A stretch of DNA of 64,000 nucleotides from Streptomyces sp. NRRL WC-3605 (GCF_001509795.1 NZ_LLZN01000051.1:1-64000); one strand, 5' to 3'. Shown: positions 34,913 through 43,942, counted from the stretch's first letter. The notes: generated by a model not told the origin, from the sequence alone. Program-made: numbers and translations.

Positions 34913-36346
34913 CTACGGACGCAGCGTCCGGTGCCGCTCGATGTCCCGCTTGTCGAGCTTGGCGTCGAACTTCGCCAGCGGCTTGGCCGCCGCCGGGTTC
35001 TCCTGCACCGCGGTCGGCGCGACGTCCGCCCAGTCGAGGATGCGGGCCGTGGCCAGCGCCTTCTCCTTCTCGACCAGACCGGCGACGTTCGCACCGTGGT
35101 TCATGCCGGGCGCGGTGAACACGTACGCGTCACGCGCCTTCTTGCCGACGCGGAACTGCTCGGCGCCCCACGGGTCGTTCTCGCCGTAGACGAACAGCAT
35201 GTGCCGGGCGTTGTGCCGCACCCAGGTGTCGACGTCCCGCATGGCCGACGGCTCGAACTTCATCGGGATGGAGCGCGGCACGAAGTTGCGGGGCGGCTGG
35301 TAGCCGTAGCGGATGTACTTCTTCTCGATGTGCGGGAAGTGGATGGTCGGCGCGCCCAGCTGCGTACCGGCCTGGTAGTAGTACGGCGTGTACGGCGTCA
35401 GGCCCTGGTCCGTGTAGGCCGAGAAGCCGGAGATCGTGTCGACGGAGGTCCAGATCGCGTCGTCGGTGGCGTTCTTGGCGTCGGCCGGGATGTCCGTGCA
35501 GTCGGCGAGGGTGCTGTACTGCCAGAAGCCCCAGACGTAGTCCAGGACGACCGCCTCGTAGGCCCGGTCCAGGCTGCCGATGGTGTCGAAGGTGTAGCCG
35601 TTCTCGGTGGCGTACGCGGCGTACTTCTTCTCCAGCGCGGTCCGGCGCACCAGCGCCTCGCGCTGCACGCCGTTCAGCCGGTCGCGGCACTCCTGGGTGC
35701 CGACGGTGCGGAAGAAGCGGTCGTAGGCCGAATCCTCCTTGTTCACCACGTCGTTGGGGGCGACGTAGGCGACGACGCCGTCCATGTCCTTGGGGTAGAA
35801 GCGCTCGTAGTAGGTGGCGGTCATGCCGCCCTTCGAACCGCCCGTGGAGATCCAGTTCTCGCTGTAGATCTTCTTCAGCGCCGAGAAGATGCGGTGCTGG
35901 TCGCTGGCCGCCTGCCAGATGTCCAGCTTCGACCAGTCGGCCGGCTCGGGTCGCGACGGAGTGAAGAAGCGGTACTCCATGGAGACCTGGTTGCCGTCCA
36001 CGATCTGCGTCGGCTCCGCGCGGCGCGGCGTCGTCGAGACGCTGTAGCCGCCGGTGTAGAACACCGTCGGCCGCGCGGTGTCCTTGTGCAGCACGGTGAT
36101 CCGCTGCTGGAACGTCCCCTTGGAGGGCCGGCGGTGGTCGACGGGCTGGGTGTAGTTGAGGACGAAGAAGCGGTACCCGGTGTACGGCTTCTCCTCGATC
36201 AGGCTCATGCCCGGGATCGAGAGCAGTCTCTCCTTGATGTCAGTGGTGCCGGTGGCCTCCGGCCCGGCGGCGGTGGCCGCCCCGGCCGAACTCAGTGTGC
36301 CTATGAGCACCGTGAGCGCCAGCAGCCATCTGAGCGCCTTGCGCAT
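34913..36346 (-). CDS. Secreted S37-family tripeptidyl aminopeptidase (PS-10 type)
   Basis: This 477-residue serine peptidase follows the Streptomyces S37 pattern: signal peptide (1-27), a short pro-region, then YRFFVLNYTQPVDH, the nucleophile region WISTGGSKGGMTATYYERFYP (Ser171), VYGENDPWGAEQF (Asp) and APGMNHG (His). It removes N-terminal tripeptides or prolyl residues from extracellular peptides. ATG 36346 is preceded by CAGGGGAG. Confidence 0.92.
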   Translation of the reverse strand: MRKALRWLLALTVLIGTLSSAGAATAAGPEATGTTDIKERLLSIPGMSLIEEKPYTGYRFFVLNYTQPVDHRRPSKGTFQQRITVLHKDTARPTVFYTGGYSVSTTPRRAEPTQIVDGNQVSMEYRFFTPSRPEPADWSKLDIWQAASDQHRIFSALKKIYSENWISTGGSKGGMTATYYERFYPKDMDGVVAYVAPNDVVNKEDSAYDRFFRTVGTQECRDRLNGVQREALVRRTALEKKYAAYATENGYTFDTIGSLDRAYEAVVLDYVWGFWQYSTLADCTDIPADAKNATDDAIWTSVDTISGFSAYTDQGLTPYTPYYYQAGTQLGAPTIHFPHIEKKYIRYGYQPPRNFVPRSIPMKFEPSAMRDVDTWVRHNARHMLFVYGENDPWGAEQFRVGKKARDAYVFTAPGMNHGANVAGLVEKEKALATARILDWADVAPTAVQENPAAAKPLAKFDAKLDKRDIERHRTLRP

Positions 36347-36598
36347 GCGCACTCCCCTGTGAGACATATGTGCGCCGGAAGCTACTCGACCAACTCCCCG
36401 CCACGCCAGGGGACATAGGGAAAACCCTGTGTGACGGGAGGGGTTCGAGGGTCGGCAGAAGGGGAAGCGGGCATCCCATGTCCCTGACGACGCAGGGGCA
36501 GGGCGCGTCCAAGCGCTTGCCGGACCGGCCCCGGACGTCCCGGGTGCCGGCGGACGCACGAATGCGGTCCGGGCTGAAGTAGGTGGCCCGGTCGGCGT

Positions 36599-37462
36599 TC
36601 ATCGCGGCAGCTCCATCAGGTGGCCCTCCGCGACGAGGCTGACATGGCCGCCCACGGTGACCCCGTGGCGCTGCGGGCCGATGTCGTAGGCGCCGATGCT
36701 CATCGAGCTGGGCCGGCCCATGTGGCGGCCCTGACGCAGTGTCACGGTCTCACCCGCGACGAGCCGCCCGTGCCGGCGCAGATAGGCGGCGACGCAGCCG
36801 GCCGCGCTGCCCGTGGCGACGTCCTCCAGGATGCCGTCGTTGTTCCAGTGCCGGCCTTCGAGCTCGTCGGCGTCGAGCAGGTAGGCGAACTGCGCGCCCA
36901 CCTGGCGGAGGGGCTCCGTGAGGTCGAAGCGGATGCGGGCCCTGTGCAGCAGCCCCGGCCGGACGGGGACGATGAGGTACCGCAGCCCGGTCGACACCAC
37001 CTGCGGCCGCAGGCCGGGGTGCAGATCCTGCACTTCCAGGTCGAACCACGAGGACAGCCCCTCGATCTCCGGCTCCCCGAGGAACGACGCCGGCCCCTGG
37101 TCCAGAACGCCCTCGTACGACTTGCCGTTCTGGCGGACCTTCACCCGCACCGTGCGCGCCTTCAGCTCCAGCTTCCAGTCGACCGGGCCACCCATGCCGG
37201 CGAGATGGTGCAGCACGGCGGCCGCGCCGATCACCGGGTGGCCCGCGAAGTCGAGTTCCTCGGACAGATCGAAGACCCGCGCCTGGAACCCGGGGCCGGC
37301 GTCGGCGTTCCAGGGGAGGAGGAAGACCGACTCGAAGTGGCGCAGTTCCTGCGTGATGCGGAGCATCTGCGCCGGGTCGAGGCCGGTTGCGTCGGGGAAG
37401 ACGGCGAGGCTGTTGCCGCCGTAGGGGACGTCACTGAAGACGTTGACGTGGAGGAATCGCAT
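36599..37462 (-). CDS. PhzF-family isomerase/epimerase-like protein
   Basis: The 287-residue protein has the two hot-dog-like halves of diaminopimelate-epimerase-fold enzymes. The start VNVFSDVPYGGNSLAVF and Glu44 in LRHFESVFLLP match PhzF's catalytic Glu45, and DVATGSAAGCVAAYL is the C-half signature. PhzF isomerises a dihydroxyanthranilate precursor in phenazine synthesis, but most family members are of unknown substrate and no other phz genes are present. Confidence 0.88.
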   Translation of the reverse strand: MRFLHVNVFSDVPYGGNSLAVFPDATGLDPAQMLRITQELRHFESVFLLPWNADAGPGFQARVFDLSEELDFAGHPVIGAAAVLHHLAGMGGPVDWKLELKARTVRVKVRQNGKSYEGVLDQGPASFLGEPEIEGLSSWFDLEVQDLHPGLRPQVVSTGLRYLIVPVRPGLLHRARIRFDLTEPLRQVGAQFAYLLDADELEGRHWNNDGILEDVATGSAAGCVAAYLRRHGRLVAGETVTLRQGRHMGRPSSMSIGAYDIGPQRHGVTVGGHVSLVAEGHLMELPR

Positions 37463-37574
37463 GTTCGGCCGGACTTTCGGGTGGATGTCGGGAGGGAGGA
37501 TGGGGGTGTGAGCCTGAGGCGCCGGGGTGTGAGCCTGAGCGTCTGAGGGCCATCCTCGGCGCCGATGTGCCGCG

Positions 37575-38705
37575 TCAGCGGTAGTTCAGCTCGGCGAGCT
37601 CCGTGGCGAGCTTGGTGCGGAACGGAGTGTGGCCGAGCATCTGCAGGGCGATGTTGCGGACACCACGGGCAGCCGGGCGGCGCGTGGTGGCCAGGCGTGT
37701 CATGCGGTCGGCGAGCCTGACCACCTGCTCGGCGACGGGCCGGCGCGTGGCCTCGTACGCGTCGAGGGTTCCCGAGGCAAGGGCCCGGCCGAGGGCGTAG
37801 CCGTCCTGGATGCCCGTGTTCATGCCCTGCCCTCCGGCGGGGCTGTGCACGTGTGCGGCGTCGCCGGCCAGGAAGAGCCGCCCGGCCCGGTAGGAGTCGG
37901 CGACGCGGTGGTGCACCCGGAACCGGGAGGACCAGTGCACCTCGTGCGCGGTGGCCTGCCCGGGGACGCGCTCGTCCAGCATCCGCTGCAGGAAGGCCAG
38001 GTCGGCGGTCTGGGGAGCGTCGTCGACCGTGGCGACGATGCGGTAGCGGTCGCCGGGCAGCGGCGCGACCACGATCAGTCCGGCGCTGTGGAAGTTCAGG
38101 GACACCTCGCGCGGGCCCGGCGCCCAGCGCATGTACACGTCGGCGAGGACGAAGGACTCCGCATAGGCGCTTCCGGTGAAGCCGATGCCGGCGGCCTCGC
38201 GGACCGTGCTGTGCATGCCGTCGGCGCCGACGACGTAGTCGGCCCGTACGGTCTCCCCGCTGGTCATCGTGACGGTGACGCCGGACTCGTCCTGGACGAC
38301 GGACGCCGCTTCGTAGGGACGGGAGGTGTCGGCACCCAGCTCCCGCAGCCGGGTGAGCAGGACGTCCTCGGTCTCGTTCTGCGCGACCATCAGCGTGTAC
38401 GGGTGCGGCGTCGGCAGGCCGTCGAAGGGAATCGCCATCAGAGCGCGGGCGCCGTCACGGACGGAGAAGCGGGTGACCTTGATCCCGCGGCGCAGCAGCT
38501 CGGCGCAGGCGCCGAGCTCGTCGAGCACCTCGAGGGTGCGGGCGTGCACCACCGCGGCCCGGGAGGTGTTCGCGCCCTCCGCCTGGCGGTCGACCAGGAC
38601 GAAGTCGACGCCCGCCTGAGCGAGGGTGATCGCCAGCGCCAGCCCGGTGGGTCCGGCGCCGATGATCGCGACGCGGGTGCGGGAGGGGAGTGCGGGCCGG
38701 TTCAT
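37575..38705 (-). CDS. FAD-dependent monooxygenase (aromatic-ring hydroxylase type)
   Basis: The 376-residue flavoprotein has the dinucleotide motif VAIIGAGPTGLALAI (12-26), the middle DG-type motif VVGADGMHSTVREAAG and GRLFLAGDAAHVHSPAGGQG for the FAD ribityl. It fits the group A hydroxylases that act on phenols or tetracycline-like drugs. ATG 38705 follows AAGAGA. The upstream 114 bases carry repeated TGTTGG palindromes, so expression is probably repressor-controlled. Confidence 0.9.
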   Translation of the reverse strand: MNRPALPSRTRVAIIGAGPTGLALAITLAQAGVDFVLVDRQAEGANTSRAAVVHARTLEVLDELGACAELLRRGIKVTRFSVRDGARALMAIPFDGLPTPHPYTLMVAQNETEDVLLTRLRELGADTSRPYEAASVVQDESGVTVTMTSGETVRADYVVGADGMHSTVREAAGIGFTGSAYAESFVLADVYMRWAPGPREVSLNFHSAGLIVVAPLPGDRYRIVATVDDAPQTADLAFLQRMLDERVPGQATAHEVHWSSRFRVHHRVADSYRAGRLFLAGDAAHVHSPAGGQGMNTGIQDGYALGRALASGTLDAYEATRRPVAEQVVRLADRMTRLATTRRPAARGVRNIALQMLGHTPFRTKLATELAELNYR

Positions 38706-38734
38706 GAGAATCTCTTGCTCCGTCGAAGATGTGT

Positions 38735-38819
38735 GCCAACATTTGTTGGCCATCGCTTGTTGTCATAGTGCGCCCTGGAGGCGCGCTAAGTCAACAGCTG
38801 TTGGCCTACGCTTGTTGGC
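38735..38819. promoter_or_regulatory. Repeated TGTTGG operator array
   Basis: GCCAACATTTGTTGGC (38735-38750, 7-bp arms) and CAACAGCTGTTG (38792-38803, perfect) are 55 bases apart. Each continues into a related segment ending in CGCTTGTTG, giving an 18/21-base direct repeat (38744-38764 and 38799-38819). The array sits directly upstream of the monooxygenase. No adjacent regulator gene accompanies it. Confidence 0.75.
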
Positions 38820-38897
38820 TCGACGGGTGGGAGGGTGCGCGGGCCCGCGCCGTCGGGCGCGCGCAGGGGCAGCCAAGCCCTCCGCCGAAACGGCCGA

Positions 38898-38928
38898 ACG
38901 CCGGCCCGGTCAGGCACCGGGCCGGCGT
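38898..38928 (-). terminator. 13-bp stem after the desaturase
   Basis: ACGCCGGCCCGGT and ACCGGGCCGGCGT form a perfect stem with a 5-base loop, 18 bases past the desaturase stop. Confidence 0.85.
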
Positions 38929-38945
38929 ACGACGTGCTCCCCGCG

Positions 38946-40007
38946 TCAGCTTCGCGCGGCGCGAAGCGGTTCACCGACGCTCCGGAGGTGGCGCAGCGCC
39001 TCCCGGTGGGAGTCGATGAGACCGGTCTGGTGGTACGGGATGCCCAGTTCCGCGCAGTACTGCTCGGTGATGGCCTGGGCGCGGCCGAGAGCCGGGGTGG
39101 GCATGCTCGGGAACAGGTGATGCTCGATCTGGTAGTTCAGCCCGCCCATGAAGACGTCGACCAGGGCGCCGCCGCGGACGTTGCGCGACGTGAGGACCTG
39201 GCGGCGCAGGAAGTCCAGCCGGGTGCCCTCCTCGATCATCGGCATCCCCTTGTGGTTCGGTGCGAACACCGACCCGAGGTAGATGCCGAACAGCCCCTGG
39301 TGGACGGCGATGAACGCCAGCGCCTTGCCCGGCGAAAGGACGGAGAAAAGGGCGCCGAAATACAGTCCGAAATGCATCACGAGCAGCGTTCCCTCGAGCA
39401 CGGGACGTTTCACCGAGCGGCTCCCCAGAGCCCGGAAACTGCTGAAGCTGAGATTCAGCCCTTCCAAGGTCAGCAGGGGAAAGAAGAGCGCCGCCTGATG
39501 CTTGCCGACGAAGCGGGGGAGGCCCTGCGCTTTACGGGCCTGTCGCCGCGACCAGACGAGAATGTCCGGCGCCACGTCGGGGTCCTTGCCTTCGTGGTTG
39601 GGATTCGCGTGGTGCCGGGTGTGCTTGTTCATCCACCAGCCGTAGCTCATGCCGAGCAGCAGGTCGGCGACCAGGAGGCCGCCCGCCTCGCTGGGCCGTC
39701 GGCGGGAGAACACCTGCCGGTGGGCGAGGTCGTGGGCGGCGAGCCCGAGCTGACCGAAGACCACGGCCAGGGCGACCGCGACGAGGAGCTGCCCCCAGCT
39801 GTCTCCCAGGGTGAAAAAGGCGACTGTCGACCAGGCGAGAGCAAGCGCCACCGCGCCGAAACGCACGGTGTAATACAGCGGGCGACGCCGGAGAAGACCG
39901 GCCGCGGTGATCCGGCGGGACAATTCGGAGAAGTCGCTTCCATCGCGCCGTTCGTCTTGCCTTCGTTGCGTGGGCGGACCTGCCGGAAGAACCGTGGGAT
40001 GCGTCAT
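38946..40007 (-). CDS. Membrane fatty-acid desaturase
   Basis: This 353-residue enzyme has the three His boxes of membrane di-iron desaturases: HDLAH, HTRHH in WWMNKHTRHHANPN, and QIEHHLFPSMP. Hydrophobic segments at about 50-95 and 195-240 give the usual four spans. It resembles the front-end/acyl-lipid (DesA-like) class and would insert a double bond into membrane acyl chains. ATG 40007 is chosen by family N-terminus. A long C/G-rich region precedes it. Confidence 0.92.
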   Translation of the reverse strand: MTHPTVLPAGPPTQRRQDERRDGSDFSELSRRITAAGLLRRRPLYYTVRFGAVALALAWSTVAFFTLGDSWGQLLVAVALAVVFGQLGLAAHDLAHRQVFSRRRPSEAGGLLVADLLLGMSYGWWMNKHTRHHANPNHEGKDPDVAPDILVWSRRQARKAQGLPRFVGKHQAALFFPLLTLEGLNLSFSSFRALGSRSVKRPVLEGTLLVMHFGLYFGALFSVLSPGKALAFIAVHQGLFGIYLGSVFAPNHKGMPMIEEGTRLDFLRRQVLTSRNVRGGALVDVFMGGLNYQIEHHLFPSMPTPALGRAQAITEQYCAELGIPYHQTGLIDSHREALRHLRSVGEPLRAARS

Positions 40008-40120
40008 GACGGTAAGTATCTGAACCGTGCACCGACCGCGGAATGACGGTCGCCCCCGAGGTGGGGGAGGGGGTAGCACCACCTTGAGGGTGTGGATTGC
40101 CCGGGGCCGCTCCCTTCGCG

Positions 40121-40207
40121 GCCTCGGGCGAGGGCGGTGACCGCCTCGGACGAGGGGGTGACCGCCTCGGGCGAGGGCGGTGACCGTCTCAGGCGAGGGC
40201 GGTGACC
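40121..40207. repeat. 22-bp tandem repeat, four copies, overlapping the DUF1772 stop
   Basis: Units at 40121-40142, 40143-40163, 40164-40185 and 40186-40207 share GCCTCGGGCGAGGGCGGTGA and differ at a few bases (one has lost a base). The last unit encodes the final VTALA and stop of the DUF1772 protein. Confidence 0.85.
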
Positions 40208-40635
40208 AGGAGTGTGAAGGCGGCGATGATGACGGCGACACGGACATAGTGGTAGCGGTCCCAGCGGTTCATCTGCTCCTTCCAGTCCGCCGGCCGGTTC
40301 TCGGGCGTCCACGTCTTGCCGCGGTTGTTGATCGGGACGAGCAGCAGGACCGACATGACGACACTGACCAGCAGCAGCGCACCGGCGACGACGAGGAGGG
40401 CCGTGCCGTCCTCGTTCCAGGTGACCGCGGCCCACAGTGCGGTGAGCAGCAGTGAGCCTATGTACCAGAACGGCATGAGCGCGCCGAGCATCCGGCCGCC
40501 GTGAGCACGGGCGAGTTGGTCGCTGTCCTCGGGGAGGGCGCTGAAGATCCGGTTCATGACGAAGGCGACCGCGAACTCCACCCCGACCATCAGTCCGACG
40601 ATCACGGTGGTGGCGACTTCCAGGACGTTGAGCAT
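40189..40635 (-). CDS. DUF1772 membrane protein
   Basis: The 148-residue protein has four hydrophobic segments, with FVMNRIFSALPEDSD between the first and second, and an RGKTWTPENRPADWKEQMNRWDRYHYVR region before the last, typical of DUF1772/anthrone-oxygenase-like proteins. Its ATG faces the TetR gene at 40728, with two palindromic sites between them, so it is the probable TetR target. Confidence 0.88.
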   Translation of the reverse strand: MLNVLEVATTVIVGLMVGVEFAVAFVMNRIFSALPEDSDQLARAHGGRMLGALMPFWYIGSLLLTALWAAVTWNEDGTALLVVAGALLLVSVVMSVLLLVPINNRGKTWTPENRPADWKEQMNRWDRYHYVRVAVIIAAFTLLVTALA

Positions 40636-40653
40636 GACGACCCCTCCGGCTAT

Positions 40654-40717
40654 CTAGCGTTGCTAGCTGACGGGTCAACGCTAACTCTGCCTACGCTCGA
40701 TTGTCTAGCGGTGCTAG
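40654..40717. promoter_or_regulatory. Two TetR operators CTAGCnnnGCTAG
   Basis: CTAGCGTTGCTAG (40654-40666) and CTAGCGGTGCTAG (40705-40717) lie 51 bases apart, one near each divergent start. They would let the TetR protein repress itself and the DUF1772 gene. Confidence 0.85.
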
Positions 40718-40727
40718 GATGGAAGTC

Positions 40728-41306
40728 ATGTCGGTCAAGGAACGCAAGGAACGCGAACGGGCGCAGCGCGAGCGCCTCATCGTCGCCACGGCCCGGGAGC
40801 TCGCCGAGGAACAGGGTTGGGACGCGGTCACCACCCGCCGGCTCGCCGAGCGCATCGAGTACAGCCAGCCCGTCCTGTACAGCCACTTCCGCGGCAAACG
40901 CGAGATCATCGGCGCCGTCGCCCGGGAAGGGGCGGCCGAGATGGCCGTGGCGGTGCGGGCCGCGGTGGCTGGCGCCGACGGCCCGCGTGACCGGGTCGCC
41001 GCCCTCGCCCGGGCCTACCTGGACTTCGCCGAGCGCAATCCGGCGGTCTACGACGCCCTGTTCGACCTCGACGGCGGCCTGGCGTTCGCGCAGGAGGACA
41101 CCCCCGGCGAGCTCAAGGACGCCTTCGCCGCCCTGCTGGAGACCCTGGGCGAGGTCGCCGGGGACGGTGTCCACCCGGGGCTGTTCACCGAGACGTTCTG
41201 GGCGTCCCTGCACGGACTGGCCACTCTGACCCGGGCGCGACGCCTGCCGCCGGAGGACACGGAGCGCAGGATCGAGCTGCTGGTGGACCGCCTCGCCGTG
41301 ATGTGA
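40728..41306 (+). CDS. TetR-family transcriptional regulator
   Basis: The 192-residue regulator has a TetR HTH (RLIVATARELAEEQGWDAVTTRRLAERIEYSQPVLYSHFRGKREII) and a helical ligand domain of the WHG type. ATG 40728 is preferred to 40719 because GGAAG precedes it. Two matching palindromes lie upstream. The ligand and the full regulon are unknown; the divergent DUF1772 gene and the convergent MFS transporter suggest a role in drug or hydrophobic-compound response. Confidence 0.9.
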   Translation: MSVKERKERERAQRERLIVATARELAEEQGWDAVTTRRLAERIEYSQPVLYSHFRGKREIIGAVAREGAAEMAVAVRAAVAGADGPRDRVAALARAYLDFAERNPAVYDALFDLDGGLAFAQEDTPGELKDAFAALLETLGEVAGDGVHPGLFTETFWASLHGLATLTRARRLPPEDTERRIELLVDRLAVM

Positions 41307-41310
41307 ACGT

Positions 41311-41401
41311 CAGCCCCGCCGGGCCGTATCGCGATTCAGCCCCGCCGGGCGGTATCGCGATTCAGCCCCGCCGGGCGGTATCGCGATTCAGCTCTGCCGG
41401 G
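41311..41401. repeat. 26-bp tandem repeat between TetR and MFS stops
   Basis: Three near-identical units (41311-41336, 41337-41362, 41363-41388) of CAGCCCCGCCGGGCGGTATC plus GCGATT are followed by a partial fourth that forms the MFS gene's last codons. They fill the whole space between two convergent genes. Confidence 0.88.
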
Positions 41402-42905
41402 AGTGCACAGGACTGTTCGCGACCTCCTGCGGACACTTCCGGTGCGGGGCCCGCGTCCGCCGGTCGCGGACCCAGTCCGACGTGGCCAGCGCCAGCGAGG
41501 CCAGCATGCCGACGATCCCGGTGCCCAGGGCGATGACGAGGGCGTTCTGGTAGTCCTTGCCGTCTCCGAGCACCATGTAGAAGAGGCCGGGCAGGGCGGC
41601 GGTGCCCACCGCGGCGCCGAGCCGCTGCCCCGTCTGCAGCGCCCCTCCGGCCGCGCCGGCCATGTGCACGGGCACGTCCCGCAGGGTCATCGTGATGTTC
41701 GGCGACACCACGAACCCCCCTGCGATGCCCCCGAGGAACAGCACGGGGGCGGCGATCCACGGAGCGACGTCGAGCGGCGCGAACCGCAGCAGCAGCGCGG
41801 CTCCGCCCAGCCCGCAGATCACCCCCGCCAGCCCGCACACGGTCAGCAGCCGGCCGAACCGGTCCACCAGCCGCCCCGCGAGCACCGCGGCCCCGGCCGA
41901 GCCGAGCGCGAACGGGGTCACGGCGAGCCCCGACTCCAGGGGCGAGAAGTTCCGCCCGTCCTGGTAGAAGAGGGCGAAGACGAGCCAGACGCCGCTGAAC
42001 CCGATGAAGTACAGCGTGCCGACACCGGCGCCCACGGCATAACCGCGCACCGTGGTGAACAGCCGTGGATCGAGCAGCGGCCTCGTCCCCCGGGCGACCA
42101 GACGGTACTGCCGGCGCACGAAGAGGAACAGGACCGCGGCGCCGACGAGGAACAGCCACCACAGCCGGCCCAGCCCGCCTGCCTCCGCCTGCACGAGCGG
42201 ATACATCAGGGCCAGGACGCCGAGCCCCAGGAGCAGCACACCGGGGACATCCACGTGTCCCCGCCCGGAGCGCCGGGTGCGCGGCAGGAGACGCCGTCCG
42301 AGCAGGACGGCGAGGATGCCGATGGGGACGTTGACGTAGAAGATCCAGCGCCACCCCTGCGCGCCGTCGGCCAGCGCCAGGATCATCCCGCCGACGAGAG
42401 GGCCGGACGCCGACGAGATGCCGACGGTCGCCCCGAAGTAGCCGAAGGCACGGCCGCGTTCCGCGCCGCGGAACATCTGCTGGATGAGCGCGGAGTTCTG
42501 CGGCGCCATGAATCCCGCGGCCAGGCCCTGCGCGAGACGGGCCACCACCAGGAGCGTGATGTCGGGAGCCGCACCGCAGGCCGCGCTGAAGAGCACGAAG
42601 CCGCACAACGCCGTCAGGAAGATACGGCGCCGGTCCAGGGCGTCGCCCAGCCGCCCGGCGGTGACCAGGGCGAGGGCGAACGTGAGGGTGTATCCCGACA
42701 CCACCCACTGCACCTGCGCGGGGGAGGCGTGCAGGTCGCGCTGCACGGTGGGCAGGGCCACCGCCACGATCGTGACGTCCAGCAGGCTCATGAAGCCCGC
42801 CACCAGGGTGACCCACAGCGCCCGCCACCGGCGCGGGTCCGGCTGATACTCGCCCGTCCGGCCACCGGGGTCCCGGTCGCCCGCCGCTGACGCCGACGCT
42901 GTCAC
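41388..42905 (-). CDS. MFS multidrug-efflux transporter, DHA2 (14-TMS) type
   Basis: The 505-residue transporter has about 14 hydrophobic spans. SLLDVTIVAVALPTVQRDL near the start (after a 30-residue hydrophilic N-terminus) is the DHA2 TMS1 motif D1, LGDALDRRRIFLTALCGF is motif A and GFMAPQNSALIQQMF leads into motif C-like ASGPLVGG. It should export hydrophobic drugs by proton antiport. GTG 42905 has AGAGGA upstream; a longer start would have no site. Confidence 0.9.
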   Translation of the reverse strand: MTASASAAGDRDPGGRTGEYQPDPRRWRALWVTLVAGFMSLLDVTIVAVALPTVQRDLHASPAQVQWVVSGYTLTFALALVTAGRLGDALDRRRIFLTALCGFVLFSAACGAAPDITLLVVARLAQGLAAGFMAPQNSALIQQMFRGAERGRAFGYFGATVGISSASGPLVGGMILALADGAQGWRWIFYVNVPIGILAVLLGRRLLPRTRRSGRGHVDVPGVLLLGLGVLALMYPLVQAEAGGLGRLWWLFLVGAAVLFLFVRRQYRLVARGTRPLLDPRLFTTVRGYAVGAGVGTLYFIGFSGVWLVFALFYQDGRNFSPLESGLAVTPFALGSAGAAVLAGRLVDRFGRLLTVCGLAGVICGLGGAALLLRFAPLDVAPWIAAPVLFLGGIAGGFVVSPNITMTLRDVPVHMAGAAGGALQTGQRLGAAVGTAALPGLFYMVLGDGKDYQNALVIALGTGIVGMLASLALATSDWVRDRRTRAPHRKCPQEVANSPVHSRQS

Positions 42906-43012
42906 ATGGAGTCCTCTCACACCGCCCGGTCGAACAGGTCCCCGGTTCCCCCGACGTACGCCGCGCACACCCGGCCGCCCTCGAACGGTCCACGCGCGGG
43001 GCGCCCCCGCAT

Positions 43013-43540
43013 TCAGCGAGGCGGTGGATAGATCAGCGAGCCGTCGACGACCTGGGCGTGAGGACTCAGCGTCCCCGGAGAGGACGAGGTCGCCGACATG
43101 ATGTGCACGACCTCCACACCGGCGACGATCAGGGCATCCGTGATCAGCCGCCGATGGCACCGCCACGGCACCGCCTCGCTGCACATGATCGCGGGCCGTT
43201 CACGTGCCGCCAGCTCCAGCAACTCGCCGAGCCCTTCGGCGAACGCGGGCGTGCTCATGTGGTCGGCGTAGTCACGGAAGGCCTTGACCCGCCAGGCCCC
43301 GTTCGGACTCGGCACCCCCACCGGAGTGTGCCGTCGGCCGCCCAGCTCCCGGATCCACCGATAGCCGATGTCGGGCGGCAGGGCCTCGACGACCGCTTCC
43401 TGGTTCCACTGCGGATGCTTCCGGGACGAGGGGTACGACCGGACGTCCACCAGACACGTGACGCCGTTGCCGCGCAGCATGCCGACGACGTCGTCGAAGC
43501 CGCGGGTGGAGTGCCCGATCGTGTACACGCGGTCCGTCAT
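43013..43540 (-). CDS. DUF488 family protein
   Basis: The 175-residue protein has the DUF488 signatures YTIGHSTRGFDDVVGML, VDVRSYPSSRKHPQWNQ, ELGGRRH and MCSEAVPWRCHR. The conserved Cys/His suggest an enzyme or metal site, but no function is established. The gene is 43 bases downstream of the DUF2945 gene on the same strand. Confidence 0.9.
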   Translation of the reverse strand: MTDRVYTIGHSTRGFDDVVGMLRGNGVTCLVDVRSYPSSRKHPQWNQEAVVEALPPDIGYRWIRELGGRRHTPVGVPSPNGAWRVKAFRDYADHMSTPAFAEGLGELLELAARERPAIMCSEAVPWRCHRRLITDALIVAGVEVVHIMSATSSSPGTLSPHAQVVDGSLIYPPPR

Positions 43541-43583
43541 CGCACTGCCTCGCCGCCCAAGCCGCTCCGGGAAAGCCTGCCGC

Positions 43584-43793
43584 CTACAGCTTCGTCAGTG
43601 CCCCGCCCTTGTGCATGGCGACATGACCGGTCTTGTCGCTCTTGATCTCGTACTGCGGATCCTCTTGCGAGCAGTGCCGGGTGTGCCCCTTGTACTCCAC
43701 GTCGCGCGTGTGCTCCTTGACGATGACGCCTTCGACGTGACCCGCCTCGGAATTCCACCGCACCCGTTGACCGAAGGCGAACTGGTCAGTCAT
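43584..43793 (-). CDS. DUF2945 (HVA1/Tudor-like) small protein
   Basis: The 69-residue protein matches DUF2945: FAFGQRVRWNSEAGHVEG, then HTRDVEYKGHTRHCSQEDPQYEIKSDKTGHVAMHKGGAL. It is a small SH3-like domain of unknown role and probably shares an operon with the DUF488 gene. Its start is ATG 43793. Confidence 0.85.
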   Translation of the reverse strand: MTDQFAFGQRVRWNSEAGHVEGVIVKEHTRDVEYKGHTRHCSQEDPQYEIKSDKTGHVAMHKGGALTKL

Positions 43794-43942
43794 CGCGATC
43801 TCCCTTCTCCCGGCGCGGCATCCGCTCCGTGCCCGACTTCTGGCCCTGCCGCGTCACGCCGCGCCGGGTGCCCCGGGCCACGGCGTCCAACCGTGCGGAA
43901 AACCGGTGTCCGCCGTCCGTCCCCCGGTGATAGACACCCGGT

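Noticed and set aside
36599..37462. PhzF gene as evidence for a phenazine cluster
   Set aside because: No other phz-type gene is present; family members without phenazine links are common.
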